From Chionoecetes opilio (lineage: Eukaryota; Arthropoda; Malacostraca; Decapoda; Majidae): 64,000 bases of DNA. Where the stretch lies: contig JACEEZ010005912.1 in NCBI GenBank assembly GCA_016584305.1, forward strand, positions 48,419 to 112,418. Reading direction: 5' to 3'. The notes below the pieces were generated by a model that was not told the DNA's origin, did no database searches, and saw only the letters and a list, made by a program, of their open reading frames with translations. Positions within the stretch are counted from its first letter, which is position 1. Every line of letters starts with the position of its first letter. Made by a program: the position numbers and the translations under genes. Below, in pieces: positions 44,607 through 56,480 of the stretch.

Positions 44607-47084
44607 AGTGATTCCCAACCGGGGTTCCGCGGAACCCTGGGGTTCCGCCGACCATCACCAGGGGTTCCTCGAGAAACTGTAAAATTAATGTGCTATTACA
44701 AAATGACAGGTCTTAATTCTAATTCTAATTTCCTACTCAAAAACACGTCACAAACATTTCCCCAAAAAACCCAACAACTCGTCGTGTCAGTCATACATTA
44801 CCTATATAGTAAGGGGGGAAAAATAATATGCATAAATTAAGAAAAAAATTGTTTATTCCCGGGTGGGGATACGCCCTTCATCCCTACCCGCAGTTTGGCG
44901 ACACGGGGGTTTGGTGGGAGGCGACAAAACCCCGTACGGTATCATACGTGTCACGACCCCCGCCCAGCCTTTTCACACACTTCCTTTCAGTCAGTTTTGA
45001 GCACGCAACCGAGTGAAACTTTGTTTTAATTAATCCACCAGTTAATTTTATTTGATAAATTTTTTAAAGACTGAAGCATGTTCAAATTTTTAAAAAAGAA
45101 AGCATGTCAGTGGAGATGGCAGTGACGAAAAAACCCAAAAAATACCACAGCCAAGTACAGAAAAGGGAAAAAGTGAGGATTTTAAAAAAAAAAAATCGCA
45201 TTTACAAACATTTTTGGGCCATTGGCTTTACATGGACGGGAGAAAAAAACTGTCCACTTCCTTTTGCTTGTTTGTGGAAAAAGCTCTAACACGTAGGGCC
45301 CCACCCATTTTAAAGCGACACAAACTACAAATCACAGCACTTGTAAAATAAAACCGGGGATTTTTTTCGAAGACTATTGGTTCCAGCAAAAAACAAAAAA
45401 CTTTTTTGAAAAAAAGGTAACCACATGAAAAGGCCAAGAAGAAGCTATTTAGGGCTGAGCTAGTTGCCAAAAAAATGAAAAGTCAACTATTGCAAAAACC
45501 CAAAATAATGCCGCTTTCAAAATAATTGTGGAAAATGTAGGTGAAAAAGTGAAAGGAATTAAAAAAGGTTCCGTTTTGATCTACATTGTAGCGTGTCGTG
45601 ACCGCCCACTTTTTTCGGTTTTTTTGTCTGAAATACGAAAAATAAAAATTTTGCTCTCCAAGTAATGAGACAACTGATATAACTGTAAAGCTCGCTGCTG
45701 GCTTTTGTACGATTTTGAAAATGAAGGTGGAATAATGGAAAATTTTTGTTGTAAAAACTGCCAAAACTCCAAAAGGCCCCACGACTTTCCAACATCTTGT
45801 CTTTTACCGGGAAATCTTTGGTTTTCAGGGAACCATGCGTTGGAAATCTGACTGATGGTGCCCCCCAAATGATTGGCTCATAAAAGGTTTTGTATCACGC
45901 GTGAAAAAAAAAAACCCTGAAGTCATAAAACTCCTGTTTTTCTCCCCCGAAAGTTTTGGGTTCAAAACTTTTTGGGATGTTTAAAAAACAAGCCCTTGAT
46001 AAAACTGTGAACTGTCAATTTTTAAAAGCGGCGCCCTTGAAGTCTCGCAATTTGAAAGGGTTTTGGGGAAAAACTTTCAAAAAGATCACGGACGTTTCTC
46101 CAGCACACAGAGGCTCGAGGGTTTTTCGAGAGGTAAAGTTTTGAAAAGGGGTATTCGGCTGCGACAGGAACTGCTGCTTTCTTAAAAGGTGATAATCCAG
46201 TTTTTTTGGAATGTCTTGAAATCTAAACTGGCAAATGAAACTAGCATATTTAGCAGATCTTTATCAGCATTAAATAAATTGAAAAACCGCATGCAGGGTG
46301 CGAAGGAAAAAATTCGCTTCCCAGACAAACTTCTTGCATTTAAGAATAAAACCCCTGTTTGGAAAAAACACCTTTTAAAGGAAACGTCGAAATGTTTCCC
46401 CTCCTACTTTCCCAAATTTTTAAACTCAGACTAATAGAAAATGTCATTCCTTAATTACAAGTCCCCTTTTGGGATCACTGTCAGAAAAACTTCATAAATA
46501 CTTTTCCCCTCCTTTTCATCAGATACGTATGATGGGGTGAAAACCCCCTTCACTGAGTTCTCACCAAGTACAGAAAAACCCACTTAGTCTGCAAAAAAGA
46601 GGAAAACGAGTGAACTACAGGCGACCGAACCTTTTAAATGAAATTTAATGAAGTATCCTTACGTTTTGATTTTGCAAAACAAAAGTACCCTGTCATCTCA
46701 TAAAAGCATTGGGGATGTTTTCTCAGTTTTTCAACTTCTTACCTTGTGAACAAGCTTTCTCATGCCTGACCGTCTTAAAAACAATTAAGAAAACGTCTTT
46801 TGTCTGTCGGGAAGAACTGCGTTGTGTCTGTCAAAAAAATTTGGCCAAAAATTTCAAGATACCCAAGAGAAACAAACCCAAGTGTCACACTGAAGGTAAG
46901 TCATAAAATTATTGACTATTAGTGGGAAATCTCATGACTGTGAGTAATTGTGATTTTATATGAATTTTCTAAGCTTTTCTTAGAAAAATAAATATAAAAA
47001 TTTTAAAATTAAAAAAAAAAATAAATCCTTGGAATATGAAAATTATTCAGGGGTTTTCCCCCCGTGTAAAGGTTGGGAAACACG
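44607..47084 (+). mobile_element. hAT (Charlie/ZBED-type) transposon, 2.48 kb
   Basis: The ends (C)AGTGATTCCCAACC and GGTTGGGAAACACG are flanked by perfect 8-bp duplications CTTAACCC at 44599-44606 and 47085-47092. Termini, duplication length and the encoded ZBED-like transposase relic agree on the hAT superfamily. Full length but coding-dead as written. Confidence 0.88.
45060..46906 (+). pseudogene. ZBED5-like hAT transposase pseudogene
   Basis: IYKHFWAIGFTWTGEKNCPLPFACLW (45197-45280, read in two parts) is the BED-finger start with its GFTWTG and Cys. A His/Lys-rich HFT-like segment and DFFRRLL follow (about 45358). AELVAKKMKSQ (about 45455) corresponds to the pre-catalytic VAxxIAKKxKPH region. 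The last stretch at 46780-46900, with EELRCVCQKN...KIPKRNKPKCHTE, aligns with the family's C-terminal dimerisation end. Many frames are broken, and 44820-48060 is an error-rich block, so some breaks may be technical. Exact length of the intact ancestor is not recoverable here. Confidence 0.8.
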
Positions 47085-47092
47085 CTTAACCC

Positions 47093-47940
47093 CCTTTAGG
47101 GCCCCAAAGTAAATTTTTGTCCAAGCGTCGCTTCGCTCGCTTGGGCCCTTTTCAGCCGAATTCATTCATTTGGGACTGAATTAAAGTGAAACGTCATTAA
47201 AAGGGTTGTAAAATTTTACTCCACGAAGGGGGCAAGGTCTGAGTGCATATTGGCTTGTAAAAAATTTACTCCCGCAATGGGGCAAATTAGAGTGCATATA
47301 GCTTGTAAAAGGGTTTTCTCAAAGAAGGGGGCAAAGGGCTTAATGTATATTGGCTTGTAATAGAAATATTTTAAGGTGAGGGTATTTAAAAAATGGGTTT
47401 TTCCCGTCAGCTTGGACACGTTCCCCATCTTTTGTGTGGGGGTCTATTTTCCCATATTGAATTCGGTACCATTTGACCTTTTTAGTGAAAAAGCAAGTTT
47501 TATAGATATACCCGTTTATATCCCTTTTCCTCTAACTCATTTTGGGTTATTCAGTTTCTTTTTTTAAATTTTTTCGATAACACATACGATTTTTTATAAC
47601 AAAGGAAAGGTCTGGGGGTTTTAAAGGGCAGTGTTGCCAAACCCTGGGACATTCCCCCAAACGGGGACTTTTGACAATTTTTTTAAGGCGTGGGACTAGG
47701 GACGCCCGGCAAAATTTTTAAAACGAGGGGTTTTTGGGCAAACACCAAAAATTTAATATGAAAATTAGCAAAAAAATCACAAATAAATAAAAATAAAACA
47801 AAAAAGGTTTTCTTTAAACAATGATAAAAATCTTTCCACTTTTTCTTTTTCTTCGATGAAAAAAAAAAAACCCGCTAACTACTCAGACGCGTATTTAGGA
47901 GCCCTATTTATTTAGCGTATTTAGGGAAGATCAGCTTTAA
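47093..47940. other. Low-quality flank
   Basis: A short tandem of ACTCC-CGAAGGGGGCAA...GCATATTGGCTTGTAA repeats (47215-47365, about 65-bp period, three copies). No gene. Ends with TAA, the left duplication of the next MITE. Confidence 0.5.
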
Positions 47941-48556
47941 AGGGCCCTGTCACACGGGCACTTTTCCGGGATTTTTTGGTATTTTTTCTACCATTTTACC
48001 CTGATACCGGGGAACTTTTTGGGAGCAAAAGCAGATCGCGCATGTTCGTTCTCTTTCCACCAGTATTTTGGGATCCTTTTTGACTCTCGGAGCAGCCGAC
48101 GCCACGCAAGACTTGTACGAATTACACATTGCAGTGAATAAAGAGAAATTACCAATCTTGGGTGGTCAAGAGATGTTGTAGCATCTCTATGTCATATGGG
48201 AAAATAAGTGCTGTATATAGGGAATATAGCTGTATGATTTTGTATAGTAATAGTAATATAGTGTAGATGAGAGGAAAAAAATAAAGATGAGTGGAGGAAA
48301 ATAAAGTGTTTGGTAGAGTAGGGTAGGATAAATAAATGGGTTTTTTTAACTCTATATAACAAGACACGTGCATGATATGGTACATGCATGTTATTTAGAT
48401 ATTTTTTACGTATGATTTAGATATATAGTTAAGTTTCGAGTTGTTGATGAGGAGTAATGACGGAAAATGTTGATACAAACAGATACTTAATAGGCTGCGT
48501 GTGTCTTGACTATAGTAACGGGGATGCCGGAAAATATCGCTCGTGAGACACGGCCT
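47941..48556. mobile_element. Harbinger-like MITE, 616 bp
   Basis: AGGGCCCTGTCACACGGGC...TTTTCCGGGAT at the left is inverted at the right as GATGCCGGAAAATATCG...GACACGGCCT, with TAA at 47938-47940 and 48557-48559. Related to 29128-29763. Confidence 0.7.
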
Positions 48557-48558
48557 TA

Positions 48559-50570
48559 AGCCCCGTCCACACTACCACTCACCACCGTCGGCGCTTGCCG
48601 TCGAACAGTGTTCGTCACTCAAAAGGGGCAGTGTGGACACGATGCCGACGAGCAAAATTTAACCGTCGCATTGCCCGCCAACATTCAGCAGGGTTTTAAA
48701 ATTGGGCGGGCATGCCCGTCACTCACGGGTCAGCGCCAAACACATGCTTCAAGTTATCGGCAGTTTTCACTATCTAGATATTTTTGCATTGCTATGTACC
48801 GTATACCATCAGAACCAAGAAAGTCAGCTGATTACGAGTATGTGATCAAAAATTAAATGGGAGAAATGGTCGGGAAATTGCAGCGAGTTGAAGACAAAAA
48901 AGTGAGAAATTTTTTTATACACTATTTCTTTTTGCTATATTTTTTAGAATACACAAAAAGGTTTTCGTATATTTTTCTTGCTTATGATATGCAGAAATGT
49001 GTCATGAAGATGATAGTTGGGTCAGTTTTTCTAAACCTCCTGTGGTTTATTCATAATCTCGAGTGAGAGTACACGATATGCAGAAAACATGACTCACTTT
49101 GATATCAGGAAGCGCGCTGACCGACCGAACAAAACCGTTCGTGTGAACACAACCAAGGCCGTCTCAATCTATAAAGGCCTGCGCCTGAGATTTATGACGT
49201 CACGGACTGAGTCTGTAGAGGCCACCGAGATGACAAGTTTACCTACCTAATTATATGTTTATCAGTATAAAAGATATATTGTTATCTTCGGAAATGTTTG
49301 TTCTATAATATTATCAAATAAAAACCCGTAAAACACACTAAAGAAATGCCATTATGAGACTCTCAGAAATATGCATGAACTTAAACTCTTCACCATTTAA
49401 TATTTTTCTCGAAAACATTTTACATGGAGAACATCAATAGAAGCGGAATTTAGTTAGCTTTCCATTGCTATATTTTGTTTTCTGATAAATGAATTAGCAG
49501 CATGCATAAATTAGCGTTAACTAAATACATAACATCATGAAATCGGGTAATTTCCTACCTAATTATATGTTTATCAGTATAAAAGATATATTGTTATCTC
49601 GGAAATGTTTATTCTATAATATTATCAAATAAAAAACCGTAAAACAGACTAAAGAAATGCCATTATGAGACTCTCAAGAAATTGCATGAACTTTAACTCT
49701 TCGCCATTTAATATTTTGCTCAAAAACATTTTACATGGAGAATATCAATAGAAGCGGAATTTAATTAGCTTTCCATTGCTATATTTCGTTTTCTGATAAT
49801 GAATTAGAACCATACATAAATTAGCGTTAACTAACTAAAAGGATCATGAAATCGGTATTTTTTCCGATTGATGATGTTATTTATTTAGTTAACGCTAATG
49901 TATGTATGGTTCTAATTCATTTATCAGAAAACAAAATATATCAATGGAAAGCTAATTAAATTCAGCTTTATTGATATTCTCCATGTAAAATATTTTCGAG
50001 CAAATATTAAATGGCGAAGAGTTTAAGTTCATGCATATTTCTTGAGTCTCATAATGGCATTTCTTTAGTGTGTTTTACGTTTTTTATTTGATAATATTAT
50101 AGAACAAACATTTCCAAAGATAACAGTATATCTTTTATACTGATAAACATATATTAGATAGGAAATTACCCGATTTCATGATGTTATGTATTTAGCTAAC
50201 GCTAATTTTATGCATGCTGCCAATTCATTTATCAGTAAACGAAATATATCATGGAAAGCGAATTAAATTCCGCTTCTATTCATATTTCCATGTAAATGCT
50301 TTTGAGCAAAATATTAAATGGCGAAGAGTTAACAGTGGGTGAAAGGTGGGTGCAATGAGAGCCGTACCGCCCGTACATCCTCACACGCAGAAAGCTCGCT
50401 CCTACTGACTCGCATAGCAGACTCTGCTACTGACGTCACGTCCATCTCGCTCTCCCAGGCGCAGGCTTTTACATACAGACGGCTTTGACACAACCCTGGC
50501 AACGGCGCTTCCCGTCGGCAAGCACCGACGGCAAGCGCCGACGGTGGTGAGTGGTAGTGTGGACGGGGCT
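48559..50570. mobile_element. Harbinger-like fold-back element, 2012 bp
   Basis: 45-bp perfect terminal inverted repeats start AGCCCCGTCCACACTACCAC and end with GTCGGCGCTTGCCGTCG. TTA flanks at 48556-48558 and 50571-50573. The empty site is seen at about 28229 (GGCCTTACC). Longer inner inverted segments (49130-49230 versus 50390-50490, GCCTGCGCCTG / CAGGCGCAGGC) make it a fold-back. No transposase; the core is filled by two nested palindromic MITEs. Confidence 0.85.
49240..50335. mobile_element. Two nested palindromic MITEs (CAATCGGG family)
   Basis: Arm order is a, b, b-inverse, a-inverse. Arm b (49552-49855) and its inverse (49856-50155) sit inside the centre of arm a (49240-49550) and its inverse (50156-50335, truncated). 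Each arm carries ATATGTTTATCAGTATAAAAG, AAATGCCATTATGAGACTC and TTAGCGTTAACTAA words. Same family as 33355-34032. Confidence 0.8.
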
Positions 50571-51515
50571 TTACACATCATAACATCAGCTGTGTTAATC
50601 GTCTGTGGGATCAGTCACTCTACCTCCGTAGTTTGACTTCAGAAAATATTAGACAATGGAAAAGACTGGTGCAAGGATAATTCTAGATAGAAAAGAGGCG
50701 AACTCTCAAAAGAAGACAAGTCTCCCCCAAGAAAACAACGCTTCAGATCTAAATGGCTGAAGGTAAGTCACTTAGCGTGTTCATGTAGCAACTTCAGGTT
50801 CACGGAACCACCTTAAATGTCTCCGTGCAATTATAATACAATATTGTAGAATGATGAGCAGGTTGTACACCATTTCGCCATTTCCTTCATGCTACAGTAT
50901 TGTACAATGATGAACAGTGGGTACACCATTATTACCATTTCCTTCACTGTATAGTATATTCACATGGTACTAGTAAGTGAAGAATATTAGGTAAGGTCAA
51001 TGTTTAACTCGTTATATAATATACATTTTCTGATCATCATTAAGCTGGTCCCTAAAGTTGCACTTTATAAAAAACGTTATGTGCATTTCTTGTTTTAACA
51101 TTTTTCTATTTCATGTAGGGACAGGCGCGGGGATATTGGCACTGTACGTAGGGACTCGTTAGGGACTTTTCATGGTTTCTGTAGAGATATTTGGACCAAA
51201 TATGAGTGTAAAGCAGTAGGCAACACTGCGCGCGCCACGCTACCAAACCTTCAGTGAAGTTCAATCTTCCCCGACCCGTCGGTGGGAGAGCACGCTCGCT
51301 CGGTGTTCACCCCGCTATGCAGTAGACATTCCCACCCGTAGAAAGTTTTGCTGCTGGTGTTTCACGAGTTTCTGCCAGCACCTCTGCCCTTGTTAGAGTC
51401 GCTTCACAGACCCCAAGGCGAACCCTGAAGGTTGGGTGCGTAGGCCCATTACATGAGGGGGCCCTTAGAGGGGTACTGAGAAGGTCTATGAGAGGGAACG
51501 CACGAGTGGTCGAAC
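50571..51515. repeat. Interspersed unit, copy 3
   Basis: Cleaner counterpart of 28231-29105 and, from about 50960, of 17226-17740. No coding sequence; ends at the N at 51516. Confidence 0.75.
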
Positions 51516-51516
51516 N
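51516..51516. other. Single N, probable contig join
   Basis: Ambiguous base at the boundary between the interspersed unit and the composite repeat. Confidence 0.9.
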
Positions 51517-51519
51517 CAC

Positions 51520-52570
51520 TGAGAGTAGCCACTTCCCTTTACCCCCTGGGGCAAAGTGAGGGCCGCCCCTTGGTTGCCCCACGGCGGATCCGGGAAGCCA
51601 GGCGGCCCCAGGGGAATCATCACCGGGGCGGGCAGTGTTGCAGGGACATCTGGTCTCGTAGAGTTGCACTTCCCGCCCCTGGGTTATGCGGGGTATTCCT
51701 TAGTCGTCCCGTTGAAGCTCGTCATCCCTGGGGCAAAGTGAAGAGCCACAGGGGCAACGCCGAGCGCCGCTATTTGCCCTGCCGTGGCCCCTTCATCTCA
51801 GGAGCCCAGGAGGAACCAGGGCAAAGCCACCAGGGCAGTGCCTGGCAGGACTTTTGGGATTTTCGTAGAGATGAGTAGCACCTGCCCAGGGGACAAGCGG
51901 CGTGGCGGGCGCCCGGGCGTCTGGTAAAGAAGGACGCGGCGTGTGCTGGCACGTACTTGAGCGCGTGGTATCTGGAAGGAATACCACCTAACTCCTCACC
52001 GCGCTAAGAAAACCAGTCTCGTAAGATATCACCGCGACGCAATAATACGTGTGGCCCACCGCAGGGTATATAGAATCTGCCCCTCTCCCCTGTCTTCAGG
52101 GTTCCGGCGTGTGGTGGTACATGTCAAGGTTATTTCAGTGCTGACATAAGTGTGAAGTGATGGCGTGAATTGGGGGATGAATATTCAGCACTCTTCCTCC
52201 TTCTCCTCGCCTCCTCACCTTCTCACTCTCTCACACTCTCCCTCACCTTCTCTCACTCTCTCTCTCACTTTCTCTCTCTCTCTCTCTCTCCTTCTCCTCC
52301 CCTCATCTTCTCTTTGGCCGGGGGACGGGAGGGACCCTTAGCTGTGGTCAGCAAATGTGCAGGTGGGCGCCGGCCACCCCTTCGTAGGGCTGATAAGGAA
52401 GATTGTTGTAAGCACAACATCAATTGCCTCTCTCTCTATCACCACCATCATCAGTACTCTGCCTCTTCCTTCCTTCTCTTCCATTCCTTCTCTTCCTCCT
52501 TCTCTTTCCCCATTTATTCTTCCTTCCCTTCTATTCCCCATTCTCCACGTTCTCAGCCCTCACAATAACA
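51520..52570. repeat. Composite GC-rich plus CT-rich repeat, inverted copy 2
   Basis: Collinear with 37570-38600 (GC-rich 51520-51960, CT-rich 52185-52565), without the outer part of the array. Confidence 0.8.
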
Positions 52571-52899
52571 AACAACCAATGTATTTCTAAATACACATAT
52601 GTATTTAAATACGTATTTAAATACAAATGTATATAAATACTGCCCAGGGGGGACATTTTCGACGAGGCTCTAAACTACACCCTCTAAGCGTCCTAAGACC
52701 GACTTAGTTATACCGGGCCAAGAAGACTACAAAGGGAAAGCTTTTTCGGATGTCATCTTAGCCTCGTGTAAGGCTAAGACCTTCTTAGTGCCACCACTTC
52801 CTCTTCAACCATCAGCGTGCGCGACAAAAGTCTGTATTTGGGGGGAAATACGTATAAACAACATAACCAGCCACAGCTGATGACACACCCCGGGTGACC

Positions 52900-53184
52900 A
52901 TGGAGCAGCCCACAGTAAAACTGTCGAGAAACCGAACTTCATCAGCGAGGAACTTTTTGTCCTGGTGGAGGCTGTCAAGCAGATCAAGAGCACTTTGATG
53001 GGGAAGTCAGTGACTCCCTCACTGCTGCAGTGAAAAAGGGAAAGTTTGGACATCCATCACGGGCAACAGTGTGTTTTCGCGGTGGCGTGCACAGGAGGTT
53101 GATGTAGTAGAAGGGAAATTTGCAGATCTAAGGTCGCAGGTAAAGGAAAGGCTGCAAAAAACAAGAAGGAGCTAATGAAAACAG
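52900..53184 (+). pseudogene. Myb/SANT-like DNA-binding exon (frameshifted)
   Basis: After an ATG at 52900, the segment KPNFISEELFVLVEAVKQIKS (52935-52998) is the first helix region of Myb/SANT-like (Myb_DNA-bind_5 type) domains. The end, ICRSKVAGKGKAAKNKKELMKTGE (about 53112-53185), is the usual basic end of that domain, and a ...AAAACAG-GTGAGG donor closes the exon (GT at 53185). The middle third needs frame changes to follow. The domain binds DNA and is common in transposon partner proteins and a few host regulators. No downstream exon was found. Confidence 0.55.
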
Positions 53185-53234
53185 GTGAGGTATCAAGAAT
53201 AAGTCTTATTGCCCAGGAAATGTGTGTCAGAATA

Positions 53235-53458
53235 GGTCAGCAGGTGTGCGAGGGAGCGATCGAGAGGTTAGGTGTGAGGGGAGCGAGGGGTTAGGTGTGA
53301 GGGGAGCGGGGGGTTAGGTGAAAGAGCGAGGGTCAGGTGTGGTGAGAGCAGCGAGGGGTCAGGTGTGAGGGGAGCGAGGGGTTCAGGTGTGAGGGAGCGA
53401 GGGGTCAGGTGTGAGGGGAGCGGGGGGTCAGGTGTGAGGGGAGCGAGGGGCCCAGGTT
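53235..53458. repeat. GAGCGAGGGGTCAGGTGTGAGGG minisatellite
   Basis: About nine imperfect copies of a 22-24-bp G-rich unit, immediately inside the intron after the Myb/SANT-like exon. Confidence 0.85.
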
Positions 53459-54236
53459 TTAAGACTCAATAAACCTTCACCCATTGCCTTTCGTATCGAA
53501 TTTTTCTACAGATTTTGATATTGTTTTAACGATTCTGACACCCCTTTCCCTTTGGAAAATCCAGACTCTTTTAGGTATTATTCCAAAATGAACACCGAAT
53601 TCACTTTGGTGGATGAATATTTTTTTTCTGGTGAGTTTTGATGCGTTTAGAATGAATCTGGAAACCGTTTCTGTCGCAAATCATTTGTTTTTTATACAGT
53701 TAGGTTGGGTAATGATGGGTTGGGGTCAATTAGTTTTTTGTCATTTTGTTCCAATCACAAAAAGTTATTTGCGACATAACTGGTAAGCAGTTTAAATTCA
53801 AACATAAAAACTCCCCCGGAAAAAAAAGGTTTCGTCCACCAAAGGGATAGGTTTTCATCTGGAAATTTACCCTCTTTTTTTTCTTCTATGATATCCCTCT
53901 CCCCCAGCAAACTAGGGCTGCTGGGGGCAGGTTTTCTAGTGAAGAGACAATCCCAAGTGATTTACGAATAAGCAACGTACAAACCCTTTAAATAAATAAT
54001 ATCCCAGCTAGTATAGATATCTATCTAGTCCACCCCAAAACCAGAAACCATATCTAGTCCACCCAGCCCATCCCAAACAGGGTTTTCACCATTAAAACCT
54101 CATTCCTTATGATTTTCATCTCACCATTAACTAATCTCACCGCCTACCCAAGAAGCTTTTTAATTAACCAAACCCTCCCCGGGATTAACAGTGGCGGAAC
54201 AGGGGTGTAAAAAGGGGGGTCACCATAGTTTTCATA
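53459..54236. other. Low-quality sequence, no gene
   Basis: Homopolymer-rich with no exon, RNA gene or terminus recognised. Confidence 0.5.
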
Positions 54237-54238
54237 TA

Positions 54239-54263
54239 CTAATATATATATAATATATATATA

Positions 54264-54342
<79 letters not shown>
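54239..54342. repeat. (AT)n microsatellite
   Basis: AT tract with T and A interruptions. Confidence 0.95.
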
Positions 54343-54346
<4 letters not shown>

Positions 54347-54536
54347 CAAATTTTTCACATCATTTTACCAATTTATCATTTTATTCAAATGGTGGGAGCC
54401 CCTGAAATGAGGGGGCACCTGGGGGGGCACGTGGCCCTCCGCAGTTCCGCCACTGCCGATTAACCTACTAGCTGGTAGGTCAAGCCTTCATATTTCTATG
54501 GATAATTTTGCAATAAGTTGACAACATTGACAATTC

Positions 54537-55719
54537 GGGGCCCCTTTTTTAAAAAATGGACTAGGGAGAGTCTAACGTGGAGCTTCCATGTTAGACTCTA
54601 GTGGTACCAATGCCACGAACGCGTTCTTTAGACACCATCTTGGAGAGCTAACATAGTTTTATGTTGATCCACGTCGCAGACCACTCTGCGCACTGCGCAT
54701 GGGTTGGCAGCCCTGAACCAGGAAAAAAAATTCTTATTGTGAGTGACGCGCGAACGGCATTTGTCTCCCCGCTCTGCTACAGTAAACATCCACCCATCCC
54801 GCCGTCCACCCATCACCATCCGTCTCACCTGTGCCTTCCTGAGAACTACTAGTCAACGCGCGACTGTGATAGATTCCCAGGTCACGTGTATAGCATGGCC
54901 AATTCGTCTACGATGGAGAAAAACAACGATGGCAGGAAGGACAAATGTGCGCCATTAAACAAGGCACAGCAGCAAACCCTGCTTGACTTAATAATCTCTC
55001 ACCCAGTCTTAATTGATATGTCGCACGGCTATCATGTTGTGCTGAAAAAAAACGCGGCTTGGGAGTCTATACATAAGTCGTTTGTTATCGCTATTGCATG
55101 ATGTATTGATATACATCATGGAGCGCGGCGGGCGACATCCTCCCTCAATGGAGCTAAGTGAAGCACTGGGGAGTGGGGACCCTACAACATGTCCCTCCAA
55201 TCGGGACAGGTTGGACTCGCTTAGCACGACCCTGGCGGTGTTGAAAACCTCGATCTTCAACACCGCCAGCGACAGCACGCGCCTCATAGGCATAGTGGGG
55301 GACGGGCCTTTAGAGGCAGGTTTCTTTGCTGGGCAATGCAATGCAGGGAAAGTAAAAATTTTCTGCCTTGAATTCCAAAACATATATATAAAATATAAAG
55401 GCTTGTATGCCGAGTGAGAAGGCAAGGGTTCTTGTCCTGACACTCGCCATGTAGGTCTTCGCGTTTTCTATACCAGTACTCGATTAAAGAAATATTGCTT
55501 ATACATAGATACAGAAAACTCTTATAAGACTACTATGCTTTGTTTGAATTACTTCAAGTCAAACTTAACAAATATAGTTATGAACCGACACCAGGTATTT
55601 ACGCAAAAACTCGAACTTTATTCGTTATATGAGGTGAAAAATCGCTATGTACGACCATTTCCGTGTATAATAAACTTTGTTATTTACATCAGAATGTAAT
55701 TAGACCACAAATCAATAAA
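54537..55719. mobile_element. Second Harbinger-type copy, left part only
   Basis: Matches 1206-1780 and then 2990-3380, starting at GGGGCCCC plus a T run. The intervening intron differs (no 251-bp MITE, no 67-bp repeat). It is cut at 55719, where hAT sequence begins. Confidence 0.7.
54895..55101 (+). CDS. Myb/SANT-like Harbinger partner protein, exon 1 (partial)
   Basis: The ATG at 54895 opens a clean frame: a polar leader with NNDGRKDKC, then PLNKAQQQTLLDLIISHP (helix 1), DMSHGYHVVLKKNAAWES (loop and start of helix 2 with the conserved KK-AW) and IHKSF. It stops at TGA 55099-55101, where copy 1 continues into a KSVQQLK segment and a splice donor. This copy is therefore truncated or diverged at its 3' side. 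The role is DNA recognition for a Harbinger element, by family analogy. The next 300 bp contain another open frame (55082-55417) with no recognisable domain. Confidence 0.55.
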   Translation: MANSSTMEKNNDGRKDKCAPLNKAQQQTLLDLIISHPVLIDMSHGYHVVLKKNAAWESIHKSFVIAIA

Positions 55720-56480
55720 TAAGTTTCAGCAGACTGAACGGATTGAATCTAGCTTTGCAAGGAAAAGCGGGGCCATCTAAACAACTACCATCTTTTATGT
55801 GCAGGACAAAATACGGGCCACACGAATGAAGCTGGACTTATGGTGTGGCCGCCTTGACCGCAAGGATTTTGAGTATTTTCTTTCCTTAGCAGACTTCCTT
55901 CTCACTGTCGAAGAAGAGCTAGATTGGTGACACAACCAAGCTTTCAAAAGCCATATTCAAGGCCTTCACTCAGAGTTAGGAAATATTTTTTTAGAACCAG
56001 ACCCAAGCTTTGAGTAGATTAAAATCCATTTGCTACAAACAAGCCAGATAAAAAAGGCCCCAGGTCAAGTTTCCCAATCAAAAGATGTTGTAAATTTTTT
56101 TGAAATTCCCAAAAAAAGGGAACATTTAAATCTATTAACTATTCAGGGAGAGAATTTTGGACGGATTGTTGGGCTAAAGTCACCCCAAACAAACCCTGGG
56201 CCCTCGCAAAATTGGGGCTTTGAGGCATTTGAGCCGTCCCCAAAAAAACTAAAAACTGCGAGATTGCTTTTTCCCACACGGGGTTGATCCTAAAAACCAA
56301 AAAGCAAAACCCGGGAAACCAATGCCCAAACCCCGCCCATGCGATATCTCTCTCAAGATATCTTTTGGATCTAAAATCACCCAGAAGCCTACCATTCCCC
56401 CCAAATTAGGTCGAGATGTGGGACAAAAGGTTGTTGTTAAATTTAAATTTGTGTGTAAAATTGTAAATTGTAAATTGGGG
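55719..56480 (+). pseudogene. hAT (ZBED-like) transposase C-terminal fragment
   Basis: LNGLNLALQGK (55735-55770) is the family's LNxLNxxLQGK motif. After a 1-nt shift at about 55800 comes DKIRATRMKLDLWCGRLDRKDFEYFLSLADF (55805-55900), the FxxKLxLWxxxL-x-FPxL region. Then HIQGLHSELGN corresponds to the HLxxLxxxF helix. Further on, frames around 56100-56260 fit the poorly conserved dimerisation end. It begins abruptly within the Harbinger copy. Sequence is clean before about 55985 and error-rich after it, within the same gene. Confidence 0.6.
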
